A stretch of 64,000 nt of DNA from Cunninghamia lanceolata (lineage: Eukaryota; Streptophyta; Pinopsida; Cupressales; Cupressaceae). The stretch is from NCBI GenBank assembly GCA_027924645.1, contig BSBN01001149.1, forward strand, positions 3,844,001 to 3,908,000, in the 5' to 3' direction. The translations under genes were made by a program, and so were the position numbers. Positions 1 through 10,399 of the stretch are shown piece after piece (position 1 is the stretch's first letter; each line of letters starts with the position of its first letter). The notes under the pieces are model-generated. The model had not been told where the DNA came from. It did not search any database and saw only the letters and a program-made list of their open reading frames with translations.

Positions 1-984
1 TCCAAATGTCCCCTTCACTAGTTTAATTTAAACAAATAAATATTTGTTTAAATATAGCCCTCACCTAATTAATTAAATCCTATTTAGTTAATTAGGGGAT
101 CACATGCATTCCCACTTCAAATTAATTAAATAAATTGAGAAAATTTATTTAATGCAAACTCCCTCACACCTCATCATATTTTTAAATTTTAAATTTTCTT
201 TTGTCCTCTTATGAGAGGGAAACCCTAATCGATCTCCACCCTCCATTTTGCTCCAAAGTCAACATCAAATCCCAGCCATCCATTCAAACCTATTCCTATA
301 TAAAAACAACTTCTCCAACTCATTTTTAGGTCTCTTAGCTTACAACTCTCTAATCTACTATATTCTCTCCAACATCTTGCTATTTTCACTCACTTGAGCT
401 TCTCAAGATTGCTGCAAATCTGCAAAATCTGAGAACACTAAGGCAATGTTGAGGAGAACAATGGAGAGAAGGCAAATGTTGAGCTTAGAATCTTAGTTGT
501 TTTGTGTTTATTTGCTTGATTTCTTAGCTTGTTTGCACTCTATTGGGAGTTAGGGTTTGTTGTAGCTTAGTTTATGCATGTTTGAAAGTTTAAATTCTAA
601 CACATTTTTAAAAAACTCTTGTATTTTCGCCTGATGAAGACAAAGGGTGAGGTCTAGTTTGGCAGGAGGCTAACACCCCTCATAATCAAAACCATTGTAT
701 TCTTTTCTCTGTGCCGATTCCAACGAGTGGTTGGAAGGCTAGGTTCATCTCGCCAGAGTACATTTTTTAACCTTTTAGAGCAATTTTTATTAAATAGGCG
801 TCATTTACGGGAAATTGATTATTTAATAACTTTTGATCGGTAACTCAAAATTGAGCACCGCTTTTTTAAAAAGTTAATGTTTTTTTATTTACCATGCATT
901 GGTCCTATTTTCATTGTAAAACTCACTAAGTTATAAAGTGCCACAAATATGGCCCGAGTCACCTAATACTAAATTAGGGAGTGC
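1..984 (+). repeat. AT-rich LTR-like tract with TATA motif
   Basis: There is no coding potential. The stretch is AT-rich with repeated TTAATTAA-type words. A good TATA motif (TATATAAAAA) lies at about 297-306, followed by pyrimidine-rich sequence typical of plant gypsy LTR promoter regions. I cannot find both LTR borders, so this is a probable LTR or LTR-derived fragment rather than a defined element. Confidence 0.35.
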
Positions 985-1420
985 ATAGAGTCATGCCAAG
1001 AACACTTCCGAGTTGTGCCAAGAGCACTTCCATAGAGTCGTGTCAAGAGAACTTCCTTGAGTCATGTCCAAAACACTTCCACACTTCTTTCTGCATTTTT
1101 AGTTAAGGGGTTTAATCAAACAATTTAGGGGTCATACACGCACTAACATATAATTTAGTGCCACAAATCTCAAAGAGGATAAAATATTGAATTATGGGGG
1201 GGTTCATAGAGTTGTTTCAAGAACACTTCCAAGTTGGGCCAAGGGCACTTCCATAGAGATATGTCAAGATCACTTCCACTTCTGAATTGTGTCAAGAGCA
1301 CTTCCGAGTTGTGCCAAGAGTACTTCCATAGAGATATGTCAAGAACACTTCCACTACTCCATCATCCTTCAACATTATTTTTGCATTGCATTGAGATGTG
1401 TCAAGAAAATTTCCACATCA
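985..1420. repeat. Minisatellite with AAGARCACTTCC core
   Basis: A word of about 15-30 bases built on GTCAAGAACACTTCC / GTGCCAAGAGCACTTCC recurs at least ten times with small changes. The surrounding block, with a 'gtgccacaaat' opening near 940 and again near 1161, is itself repeated, giving a higher-order unit of roughly 220 bp. The short open frames across it are products of the repeat and are not treated as genes. Confidence 0.6.
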
Positions 1421-1742
1421 CCATCACCTAATGTTACATGTGAATTTAGATTTTATTCTTAGAGAACTTCCAGAGATTCCTCGCAACAGAAGATTGATAT
1501 TAGTTCCTTTGCTTCTATAGATTTTAGAGTTTGTTCACAGAAGGCTTCCATAGAATCTTCAAAGAGGGACTTCATTGTAGCCACATGGCATGCAATTTTT
1601 CACATTTCTCTCTTTTGGAGGAAAATTTTTTTCCCACAAGGTTTTCTTTATTTCTCCACCTTATGAGAGATGCAATTGTAAATGGGTACCTCATCAGGCC
1701 TAGTAGCCGGGACCCATCTTTATTGTGCCCACCTAAGTTGTG

Positions 1743-2114
1743 CTTAAGGGGGGGTGTTAGTGTAGAAATACTAATTTTATTACTTATTAGTTAATAAGTA
1801 ATTATATATATATTTCACACATGGCTTTAAGCCACCTTAAGTGGTTATGTGTCAACTTGGAGAGTCCATCAAACTCATCCAAGATACATGTCGACACTCA
1901 TTTGCCACTTGGTGGAAACATTCTTGCCAGATCTCTAGTTGAGTGTTGAACTCGATTTCTGAGTTGACTCAACCTCTTCACCTGTTTATGTACACCTTAT
2001 TGTTCATAGAATACACCAATTATGTGATTATCTAATTAATCATCTTTCATATCATTTGTTCTTATTTGTTCCATTTTGTGATCAACATTCTCTCAGTCAA
2101 TCCTAGTTCTAACA
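1743..2114 (+). mobile_element. Copia-type LTR (1755-2114) with polypurine tract
   Basis: A purine-rich tract (about 1745-1754, ending in seven G) directly precedes a 360-bp unit. The unit opens TGTTAG and closes CTAACA, a perfect terminal inverted repeat of the kind that bounds LTRs. A hairpin (TTACTTATTAGTTAATAAGTAA region) lies just inside the 5' end. This layout fits the 3' LTR of a plus-strand Ty1/copia element. The sequence before it (1421-1742) should be the 3' end of the internal region, but no pol remains, so the element is a relic. Confidence 0.65.
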
Positions 2115-2682
2115 CATAGGAACTTGTGAAATAAAGGAAGAATATGCAATGAGTATCTTTTGTCTCAAATGTAAATTAGTACAAAATATGAGCTTGCTTA
2201 ACTAGATCTAAGAAATAGGAAAAAAAAGAAATAAGGGGAGTTGGGGAATTTTTCCTATTCAAAAATGTGATAATGTTCTATATGGCTTGGTGGCCATAGA
2301 TCTGGAAACTCTAAAGTTATGAACAAATCTAGGAGGAAATTAGGTTATCTAGGATCAATCAAGTTCACTAAAAATGTAAAGAAAATTAGGCTTCCCCTAA
2401 GCTTAGTCTAGGCTAATCAAATGAAATAAATGATTACAACTCGGTATGAATCAACCTAGATTAATAAAGAAAGAGTTATTGGCTAGTGTATTATGAAATT
2501 AAATCCTAAGCTATGAAAGTAAATATAGTGGATAGGGGTACTTAGCTCTATAACCGAATAACTTATGAATTTCATTTGATAAAGATTATGAAAATGACTA
2601 ATGATGGTTGTTAGCCTAGTAAAATTTGTCTATTTGTCAGTGAAATGCCTTGGATCTTATGTTGAGCCTATGCTCTATCATG
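2115..2682. other. No feature recognised
   Basis: About 570 bp of AT-rich sequence with stops in all frames and no clear repeat borders. I see nothing supportable here. Confidence 0.4.
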
Positions 2683-3992
2683 GGTCAAGTTCCTAGGTTT
2701 GGGTTTGTTTTGTGTCGATAAATTCATCCTCTGTGTGTGGATTTGATCCTACTGTGTGTACTTCTCCTTTACAATTCACTTGGTTCATATCAATTCTTGC
2801 TTTTCTCTTTTTTGATATCTAGGGACTGACAGTATTTTAAAATACCTTGGAAGGGTTGTTGTTATGTTGCAATGGGACATGTTCACCTAGGTCAACCCTT
2901 GAAAATGTATGTAAAAAAATTGAAGACATAAAGTAAGTGCCCTAGAATGAGGTATGCATATTCTTTAGTCCTTTTAAATGCACCAAATCTAACTGTTTCA
3001 CTACTATTTCCTCATTAGATGCTTCTAGGATAAGAGATGATGATCGAATGTGTGAGGATGTGAAATGAGTGCAAATGAATGCCTTTAAATACAAGCACCT
3101 AGCACCAAATCACATAAATATGTGTTTACTTGCTCATAATGGTTCTAGTATTACAGGTGAGAGTCAAGACCAAATTTGAATTTAAATTTTGGAAAGGCAA
3201 GGGTCAAGTCTATGACCACAGTGTCAACCCCATGCTTGTGAAAATGACCCTAGGTGGGCAAATGGTCATGGTTATATGGAGGGTGAATATCAGGGTAGGT
3301 GTGGAGTCATAAATGTCATTATATGTTCAGAATGTATTAACATATGTGTGGAAATGGGTAAATATATCGGAAGGGCTTTTGTATACTTTTGCTTTATCTT
3401 AGGTCAATTTTGCAGGTTTGTGTTTGTTCCATAATCATGGATTTGTCCTTTATGCACATATCTAATCATTCTTTGTGTGTAGAACTCTAAGACTTGCTTG
3501 TTAGATCTCAGTCTACTTTGCTCTTTTGTTGATATTTGGGGGCTGGTGGTACTTAAAAGGGGTTGTCGTTATGTTGCAATGGGACATGTTTACCTAGCTC
3601 AACCCCTAAAAATGTGCATGATCAAAGATGGTAGGAAAGTGCCATAGAATGAGGTATGCCTATAGATTCATTACTCCTTTTAAATGCACCCAATCTAAGT
3701 GTTTCACTATTAATTTCTCCTTAGATACTTATAGGATGAGAGAGGATGATCATATGTGTGAGGATGTGAAATGAGTTCAAATGAATGCCTTTAAATACAA
3801 GCACATAGTACCAAATTACACAAACATGTGTTTAATTAGCTCACAACAACTAGTAAAATAAGATAGACTTGACTAAATTTGAATTTGAATTTGAGAAAGA
3901 CAAGGGTCAAGTTTGTGACCATGAGATTGATCTCGTGATTATGAAAAATGACTTCAAATGGGGCAAATGGTCGTGGTTGTATGAAGGGTGAA
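2683..3992. repeat. Tandem duplication, ~0.7-kb unit
   Basis: Unit 1 (about 2683-3312) and unit 2 (about 3402-3992) share long matching blocks in the same order. Examples are GTTATGTTGCAATGGGACATG, GATGTGAAATGAGT.CAAATGAATGCC, and GGGCAAATGGTC.TGGTT near their ends. Divergence is visible throughout, so the duplication is old. Unit 2 is interrupted by the gypsy LTR starting at 3993. A third partial copy of the unit end is found at 54296-54396, beyond the other LTR. Confidence 0.7.
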
Positions 3993-4530
3993 TGTGATAG
4001 GTAAAAATCAGGTTAATAAGATCAAGCCTAGCCATGAAAACCTAACCCTACCATCATCAAAGAATCTAATCCAAGTGAAATCAAAAGCATGCAATTCAAG
4101 AACAATATCACTTAGATTGTATGATTCCTTGTTTATGATGTGGATTGCTTCTCAACAATGAACAATTATGAAGATAAAAGTTGCCATGATGAATGGATGA
4201 TAATGATAATATGCTAGATGGATGCTAATGGATGCTAAAATGCTCAAGATGATAATGTAGACGCTATGAGAATGCTGGATAGATATGGTATGGAATGAGA
4301 GGGTGTTTATATAGAACTCAACCAAAATCCATAACAACGATGGAGATTTGGTGGCTATGTGAATGGCTAGGATTGAATGATAAACATAGGTGAATGTGTA
4401 GATGACAAGTGGATGAAAGATAAGGCTTATGTGTGACCGTGTACATAAAAAGTATATGTGAAAGATATTAAATGAAACATGTAGTACCACTTATCTTTTT
4501 TAAATGAAAGAGGCACACATGTCGGCTTAT
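3993..4530 (-). repeat. Left (3') LTR of Tat-like element, truncated
   Basis: Matches 53247-53785 almost base for base, including the TATA box read on the minus strand (4305-4314). The match stops after CTTAT at 4530, whereas the right LTR continues for another ~500 bp. The left LTR has therefore lost its promoter-distal (U3) part, and inverted foreign sequence follows directly. Confidence 0.75.
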
Positions 4531-4563
4531 TATTTATTCTTAAACATCATCCACTTGGCTATT

Positions 4564-4700
4564 CTTAAATATCATCCACTTCAACAGTCAATGTTCAATT
4601 TTGGCCAATAAAAATAGGACAAATATTTACCACTTTTTGTTGTGAATGAGGTGTAAAATTACTATTGATTGTTTGAGTATTGAAATGGATGATGTTTAAG
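4564..4700 (-). mobile_element. MITE, CTTAAATATCATCCACTTCAA family
   Basis: About 137 bp bounded by inverted ends, CTTAAATATCATCCACTTCAA and TTGAAATGGATGATGTTTAAG. The interior includes TTTTGGCCAATAAAAAT and AAATATTTACCACTTTTTGTTG. There is no coding capacity. Other members are at 4707-4835, 54480-54610, 54615-54751 and 58332-58460. The target duplication is not resolved. Confidence 0.65.
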
Positions 4701-4706
4701 TAGAGT

Positions 4707-4835
4707 GCATCCACTTCAATAGTCAAAAGTTAATTTTGGCCAATAAAAATAAGACAAATATTTACCACTTTTTGTTGTAGATGAGGTGTAAAATTATTAT
4801 TGACTGTTTGACCATTAAAATGGATGATGTTTAAG
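4707..4835 (-). mobile_element. MITE, same family, one end clipped
   Basis: Same interior as 4564-4700 and an intact GATGATGTTTAAG end. The other inverted end starts only at CATCCACTTCAA. It lies head to tail with the previous copy, so the pair is a tandem MITE dimer. Confidence 0.6.
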
Positions 4836-4901
4836 TAGATGACATTTACCCACATTTATATAGATACTGATATATTCCTTACTTATTATATTATTTATGA
4901 C

Positions 4902-5110
4902 TAGTGAGCGGGATAGAGTAGTGGCTGCATTGGGCACAGATGGAGCTACGATGTATTTGGCCACATAGTTGACACAGGTACAGGGAGAGCTGTGGAGAGT
5001 ACATGGTGAGGCAGAGTATTATAGAGGCTTGTACTATGGGGCTGTGCTAGTAGAGCAGAGGCAGCCTAACTTCAGGAGAAGATCAGGAGCTTCCGGTTCA
5101 CGAAGGACAG
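4902..5110 (+). other. GC-richer filler fragment with protein-like frame
   Basis: About 210 bp, clearly richer in G and C than its surroundings. A plus-strand frame reads as a plausible protein (ending QPNFRRRSGASGSRRTGG) with one TAG stop. It does not belong to the integrase frame on the opposite strand and I do not recognise it. It occupies the place where the polypurine tract and LTR start of the gypsy element should be, so I read it as captured filler DNA. Confidence 0.35.
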
Positions 5111-5119
5111 GTGGTTTCT

Positions 5120-6266
5120 TTTTTTTGGAATAGCTGAGATTCATGGATAAAACTTCTTGAGATGGATGATGTTGACTGTTCATCCAAGGGAATGCCTTCA
5201 GGTGTTGAGAGAGTGTATGCACCTGATCCATAAACTGTTGTGATGATAAAAGGACCAAGCCAATTTGGTTCAAACTTGCCCTGTTTCTCACGATGTTGCT
5301 GAGTCCTTTGATTCTCTTTAAGGACAAGATCTCCAACTTGAAATCTGTGTTCTCTAATTTTTTTATTGTAACTACGGCATAGACAATTTTGATAGACTTG
5401 GAGATGGTTGAGTGTTGTAAGATGTCATTCATCTAATAGCCCAAGATCATGGAGTTCGGATACTCTATATTCTTCCTCTGAGATGGTATGCTGTAGAGAT
5501 ACTCACAGTGAGGGAATCTCAACCTCAATAGGTAGGATGGCTTCAGTGCCATACATAAGAGTACAGGGTGTAGCTCCAGTGGGAGTTCTAATACTTGTTC
5601 TATATGCCCACAATGCAGGATGGAGTTGTAAATGCCAATCACGACCAGCTTCATTGACTATCTTTTTGAGAATCTTGATGATTGTTTTATTAGAAGCCTC
5701 ATCTTGCCATTGCTCTGAGGATAATAAGGGGTAGAGAATCGATGTTGGATATGAAATTTGTTGCAAAGATCTCTAACCTCTTGGTTCTTGAAGGGACTAC
5801 CATTATCAGTGATGATGGCTTGAGGAACTCCATAGTGGAAGATGATATAATGTAGGATAAACTTGGATATTTGCTTGCCAGTAATATAAGTCATTGGAAT
5901 GGCTTCCACCCACTTTGTGAAATATTCAGTGGCGGTAATAATAAACTTATGATCATTTGATGAAGTAGGATGGATTTTACCTATGAGATCAAGTCTCCAC
6001 TGCGAGAAGGGCCATGGAGTAGTGATAAGATGAAGCTCATATGCTGGTGCATGTATTAAATCTCCATGTTTCTGACATTGTAGACATATCTTTGCAAATT
6101 GTTGTGCATCTTCTTCCATAGTTGGCCAATAGCATCTAGCTTGTAGAAGTTTCTTAACAAGACTAGGGCCAGCAGAATGTGAACTGCAGAAACCTTCATG
6201 TACATCATGTAAGGCCACTTTCAATTCCTCAGAATCAAGACATCTAAGAAAGATACCATCAAGACT
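5120..6266 (-). pseudogene. Ty3/gypsy integrase (Tat-like element)
   Basis: Read on the minus strand from ~6250 down. An HHCC-type zinc region ends in CLQCQKHG. The catalytic core follows with LDLIGKIHP and TDNG acids, then, after a frameshift, the DEASNKT block that holds the third acidic residue. The C-terminal GPF module reads KFEPNWLGPFIITTVYG at about 5200-5290. At least two frameshifts separate these parts (near 5720 and 5480), so no functional DDE enzyme can be made. The family inserts cDNA into the genome. It is the last pol domain, next to the damaged 3' end. Confidence 0.85.
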
Positions 6267-6499
6267 CTAGTGATAAAGGGTGTCTCCTAATATAGTGTAA
6301 CGAGAGGCTCGACAGATAAAAGTTTTGCGTTGGGTGTTAGATAATTGGAGAGGAAAGGTTTGATTGCTGAGATACTCGTATAAGTCCTGGTACCACGGCA
6401 AATTGGGACCAACAATTTCACATATAAGCTCAGACTGTGGTACTTCAAATGCTGGAATCAAAAGCTGTTCAACCAGAAACTCACATTTATATGTATTAG

Positions 6500-6920
6500 A
6501 TGGCATGTCTAGAAGGGATCCAATCATAGCCATGGCATCTGCTGCTCGGTTCTGTAGCCTTGGGATTTGCTCAAATGTAATACTGTCAAAGTATTTTTTT
6601 AAATCATCAACCATTATCTTATATGGGAGAAGCTTCTCATCTTTTGTTTGGTATTCATCTAAGACTTGTTTGATAACCAGTTGAGAATCACCAAAGACTT
6701 GTAACTGTTTGATAGCCCATTGTACTGCCATGCGTAATCCTGTGATTAAAGCTTCATACTCTGCTATGTTATTGGTACATGGAAATGCAATTCTGTATGA
6801 TTTCTCTTTGAGGGGTAACAAATAATATCCTTGCTCCTGACCCATGTTGTGTGTAGGATCCATCAAAATATAGTTGCCACAATGTTGGTGAAGTTAAATT
6901 GAACAATCCTTCATCAGGGA
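6500..6920 (-). pseudogene. Second (archaeal-like) RNase H domain, Tat type
   Basis: The minus-strand frames show QLYFDGSYTQHGSGA, FPCTNNIAEYEALITG, QVFGDSQLVIKQV and RLQNRAADAMA. These are the D-E-D-(H/N)xxAD landmarks of an RNase HI fold distinct from the usual gypsy RNase H. A frameshift near 6850 separates the first acidic motif from the rest. Its place between the gypsy RNase H and the integrase is the known Tat arrangement. It would degrade RNA in RNA:DNA hybrids during reverse transcription. Confidence 0.8.
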
Positions 6921-6959
6921 ATTCTGGGTATATTGGGTGAATATCTGTGATCGGTGCTG

Positions 6960-7560
6960 CAGCTAATTGATTAGTGATGACTTGTCCTTTTATGGCTTTT
7001 CGATCCACATATTGTATGTCAAATTCACTTAGGATCATAACCCATTTTGCTAATCTTCCCATGAGGATTGTTTTGGATAGAAGATATTTGAGTGGATCAA
7101 CATTAAGTATAAGCTTTGTTGTTTGGTTCAACATATAATGTCACAACTTTTGGGAAGCAAACACTAATGCTAAACATGATTTTTCCATGGATGAATAATT
7201 AAGTTCATATCCCATAAGAGTTCTGCTGATGTAGTAGATGGCTTGTTCTTTCTCTAAATCATCATGCTGAGCTAAAAGGGCACCCAATGCTGCTGTAGTT
7301 GATGATATGTAGAGCAATAATGGGAGATCAAGCATAGGAGGTACTAACACAGGCGGTGTTGCCAGATATTCCTTTATTTTGTCGAAGGCCTGTTGACACT
7401 TTTCATCCCACTTAAAAGGTTCACCCTTGCGAAGAAGATGTTGAAAAGAATGACATTTGTCTTCAGGTTGTGAGATAAATCTGCGGATGGACTGTAACCT
7501 TCCTTGTAGACTTCAAAGCTTCTTGAGATTTACTGGGGGAGGCATTTCCATGATAGCTTT
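6960..7560 (-). pseudogene. Gypsy RNase H domain of Tat-like element
   Basis: The minus-strand frames carry FKWDEKCQQAFDKIKEYLATPPVLVPP, the usual link from RT to RNase H. They continue into LYISSTTAALGALLAQ, AIYYISRTLMGYELNYSSMEK and GRLAKWVMILSEFDIQYV. This is the degenerate RNase H that normally follows a gypsy RT. Stops are visible at about 7138-7140 and 7500. The expected catalytic acid in the first motif is absent (STTA in place of a DA-type motif), which is common in Tat elements that carry a second RNase H. Confidence 0.75.
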
Positions 7561-7587
7561 TACTTTAGCTGAGTCCACTTCTATCCC

Positions 7588-8484
7588 TCATCTAGACACA
7601 ATGTATCCCAACAGTTTTCCAAATGTTATGCCAAATACACATTTCTTTGGGTTCAGTTTGACTTGATACTTCTCTAGTTGATCAAAAATTTGTGCTAATA
7701 CCTGTAGATGTCCTTCTCTTGTCTTGGATTTCCCTAGGATATCATCATCATAGTCTTCCATGATAGTATGAAAAAGGTTATGAAAAATAACTGTCATGGC
7801 TCATTGATAAGTAGCTCCAGCATTCTTAAGACCAAAAGGCATTACAACCCAGCAATATGTGCCCCATGGACAAATGAATGATGTTTTATCTTGATCCTCC
7901 TCTACTATTCTGATTTGGTTATATCCTAAAAATCCATCCATCAAAGATAGCATTTCATGTCCAGCTGTGAGATCTACGATATTATCTATGCTTGGTAGTG
8001 GAAAGTCATCCTTAGGACATGCTTTGTTAAGATCTCTAAAATCTGTGCAACAACAAACTTGTCCATCAGGTTTTGCTACATGTACCAAGTTTGAAACCCA
8101 TTCTGGATAATCAATAGGCTTTATAAACTTTGCTTCTAACAGCTTCTGAATCTCTGCCTTAACCAGTAGAGCTACTTACGAATGAATTTTGCGTAATTTT
8201 TGTTTGACAGGTTTTGCATTAGGAAATACTGCTAAATGATGTACCACAAGTGATGGATCTAGACCCGGCATGTCGGCATAAGTCCATGCAAAATTTATAG
8301 CTCTTTTTATAAAAAATGTTATGAAGTCTCTTCTTTCTTGCTCTGATAGTGATGCTGCCAAAAAAGTGATCTTTGGATTTTGCTTTGTACCCAAGTTCAT
8401 GTCTTGTGATTGTTCCACTAGCACTGTTGATTTCTCATGATAGTCAGTGGCAACAATAAGATCAAATCCAACATCCTCAGGCAC
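7588..8484 (-). pseudogene. Reverse transcriptase of Tat-like element
   Basis: 8484-8176 holds the segment leading into RT (FAWTYADMPGLDPSLVVHHL, VKQKLRKIH). 8088-7801 holds the fingers/palm (DFRDLNKACPKDDFPLPSID, LMDGFLGYNQI, MPFGLKNAGATYQ). 7797-7588 holds the catalytic loop, which reads YDDD where YVDD is usual, and NPKKCVFGI. A TGA stop lies directly after GATYQ and another stop separates the first two blocks. This is unmistakable gypsy RT but inactive. Confidence 0.9.
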
Positions 8485-8691
8485 CTCAGAGAGGTTTTCA
8501 CCTTTGAATACATCCTTTATTTTTACTTTTTCAAGGTCAAGAGGCTCCTTTTAGTTTTCACCTAGTGACCTATTTTGTTTGATTTTGTTTATTTCACTTT
8601 TACGACTGAAGGATTTGATACTTCTGCCAAAATATGCTAGTTTAGGTAGATCCATCATGAATCCTGCTTTGTGATCACCCAATGGAATGCT

Positions 8692-9027
8692 TTATCGTAA
8701 GCCCATGAATTTTGCAATAGCTTCATCACTCTCAAATGTATCTAGTATTAGTGCCCCCTGTTGGTCACAATCGACGAGGTCAGAAAATACGAGTGAAAGG
8801 GTCACGGACGAATGGTTACGGCTAGAGGAAGTTGTGGAAATCATGAAGATGGAGTTTTCTTGAAAAATCTTGGTAATATGAAGGGAGGAGTCATCAATGG
8901 TATCTGAACTAGAAGTCTCTCCTACCAAGGAAGGTCCAGCGTCCATATCAGAAATACACTTGATGTCTTTGGAACACAGTACCTTTGGTTGATATCCAAG
9001 GCCTTTCTTATTAAACTTCTTAGACAC
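8692..9027 (-). pseudogene. Protease-RT linker of Tat-like element
   Basis: A 111-codon minus-strand frame (KKGLGYQPKVLCSKD at its start, DTFESDEAIAKFMGL at its end) lies between the protease and RT. It has no catalytic motif that I can name. Serine-rich, acidic linkers are found here in long Tat polyproteins. Assignment rests on position and strand. The flanking 8485-8691 and 9028-9210 are the same polyprotein region with stops. Confidence 0.45.
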
Positions 9028-9210
9028 AACAATGGGTTCAATAGGTCCTTGCTCCTATGATCCCAATCCACCATGTCCTTTGTAGCCCATGTTCTTTATG
9101 ATGCGAAACCCATTGTTATATCTCTCTACTTCAAGTTGGACTTGGTCGTTTTCATCAACGAATATCCAAGAGTCGATATCATCAATGTCTTCATCATCCA
9201 GGAATCCACC

Positions 9211-9870
9211 TTAAATGAATACTATGGGTGGGGCTTTGATAACAGCTGCGGATGAAGGTGGCTTGGATGGAGAAGGTTTGCCATGAGATTTGAGAGAGAA
9301 GGGAAGGGTACCCACACAATAAGATTCCTGCAATGTGTATTCACCCGATCCATTTTTAGTGTACTTGATGCGGATGTTGGGAGTGGCTTTACTAGATGAT
9401 GGCTTGAGTAGGACAGATGGATCTACATATGATGAAGATGGATATGCTTTGGTGTTGATAGGAATGTGGTTTGGACTCTGGTATTTAGCTTGAAAGGCAC
9501 GACAAAATTCAAATGGATTGGGATCGACATGGATAGTAATCTCAACACCATTATGTGGAAATTTAAGACATTGATGGTATGTAGACAAAACTGCTTTGAG
9601 GGCATGGATCCATGGATGGCCAAGGATGATGTTATAAGGAAGCTTGATATCAAGGACTTGACAATAGGTTTCAGTAGTGACTGGCCCAACTTGGATAGGC
9701 AAGTAAATAATCCCTTCAGTATCTCTCTTTGCATCATCATATGCTTTGATAGTAATGACCTTGGAAGTGTCAACATCTTTCTTAGAATATCCCAATTATT
9801 TTATTAGTTTCAAAGAACATATGTTAAGACCAGTTCCACCATCCACTAAGATTTGTTTGATACGGCGTTG
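9211..9870 (-). pseudogene. Retropepsin-like aspartic protease of Tat-like element
   Basis: The active-site motif LVDGGTGLNIC is readable on the minus strand at about 9816-9850. A TAA stop follows, then a 194-codon frame (9795-9211) with KAYDDAKRDTEGIIYLPIQVGP and LPYNIILGHPWIHALKAVLS, the flap and the ILG-type C-terminal strand of retropepsins. DGG instead of D(S/T)G is seen in Tat/Ogre-type elements. It would process the Gag-Pol polyprotein. Confidence 0.8.
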
Positions 9871-10399
9871 TTTGACAAATACTTCGATATGAAGGGCTTC
9901 GTTATGTGAAGGATGAATGGAGGGCTAAAGATCTTTGTCAAAAAAGGTTAAATGACAAGGGGCTACAATGCTAGCGACCATAGATTAGAATTGTGTGATA
10001 TCAATATCGTTAGGTACCGAAGATTCTTGTAAATCTTTATGAGCAGGGGATATGCGAAGCAACTCAAGAATGGAAATGTGCATAGGTGTTTTGCCAAGGT
10101 GATCAAGGATATTATAGCTAGAAGACTGTCGAGGAGGATGGGCAAGTGCTCCTTGAATGGTAACGCGACCTCTTCGAGTAGTTACAGTGCAGTTGGGTGC
10201 TTTGCCTTGGATAGTAATGGTAGAAATGCGAGCATGGTCAATACGGCCAATAGTGGATGATTCATAGGTGTACTGAATGGCATTCCCAGCATGAGGATTA
10301 CTTGGTTTGTCATGACATGGAAGTGGATTCTTGAAAGCATCTAGATCATAATTTGATGTTGGTTGCTGTGCAGGTTGAGATGTTGGAGGTGTGATTTTG

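Larger units (their letters stand above)
4535..4901 (-). repeat. 367-bp inverted duplicate of 54414-54780
   Basis: This segment is the reverse complement of 54414-54780 with exactly the same length and only around ten differences by eye. It contains two MITE copies plus 60 bp of their flanking DNA. The duplication was therefore copied as one block and is not two independent MITE insertions. It lies between the broken LTR and the broken 3' end of the integrase region. Confidence 0.8.
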
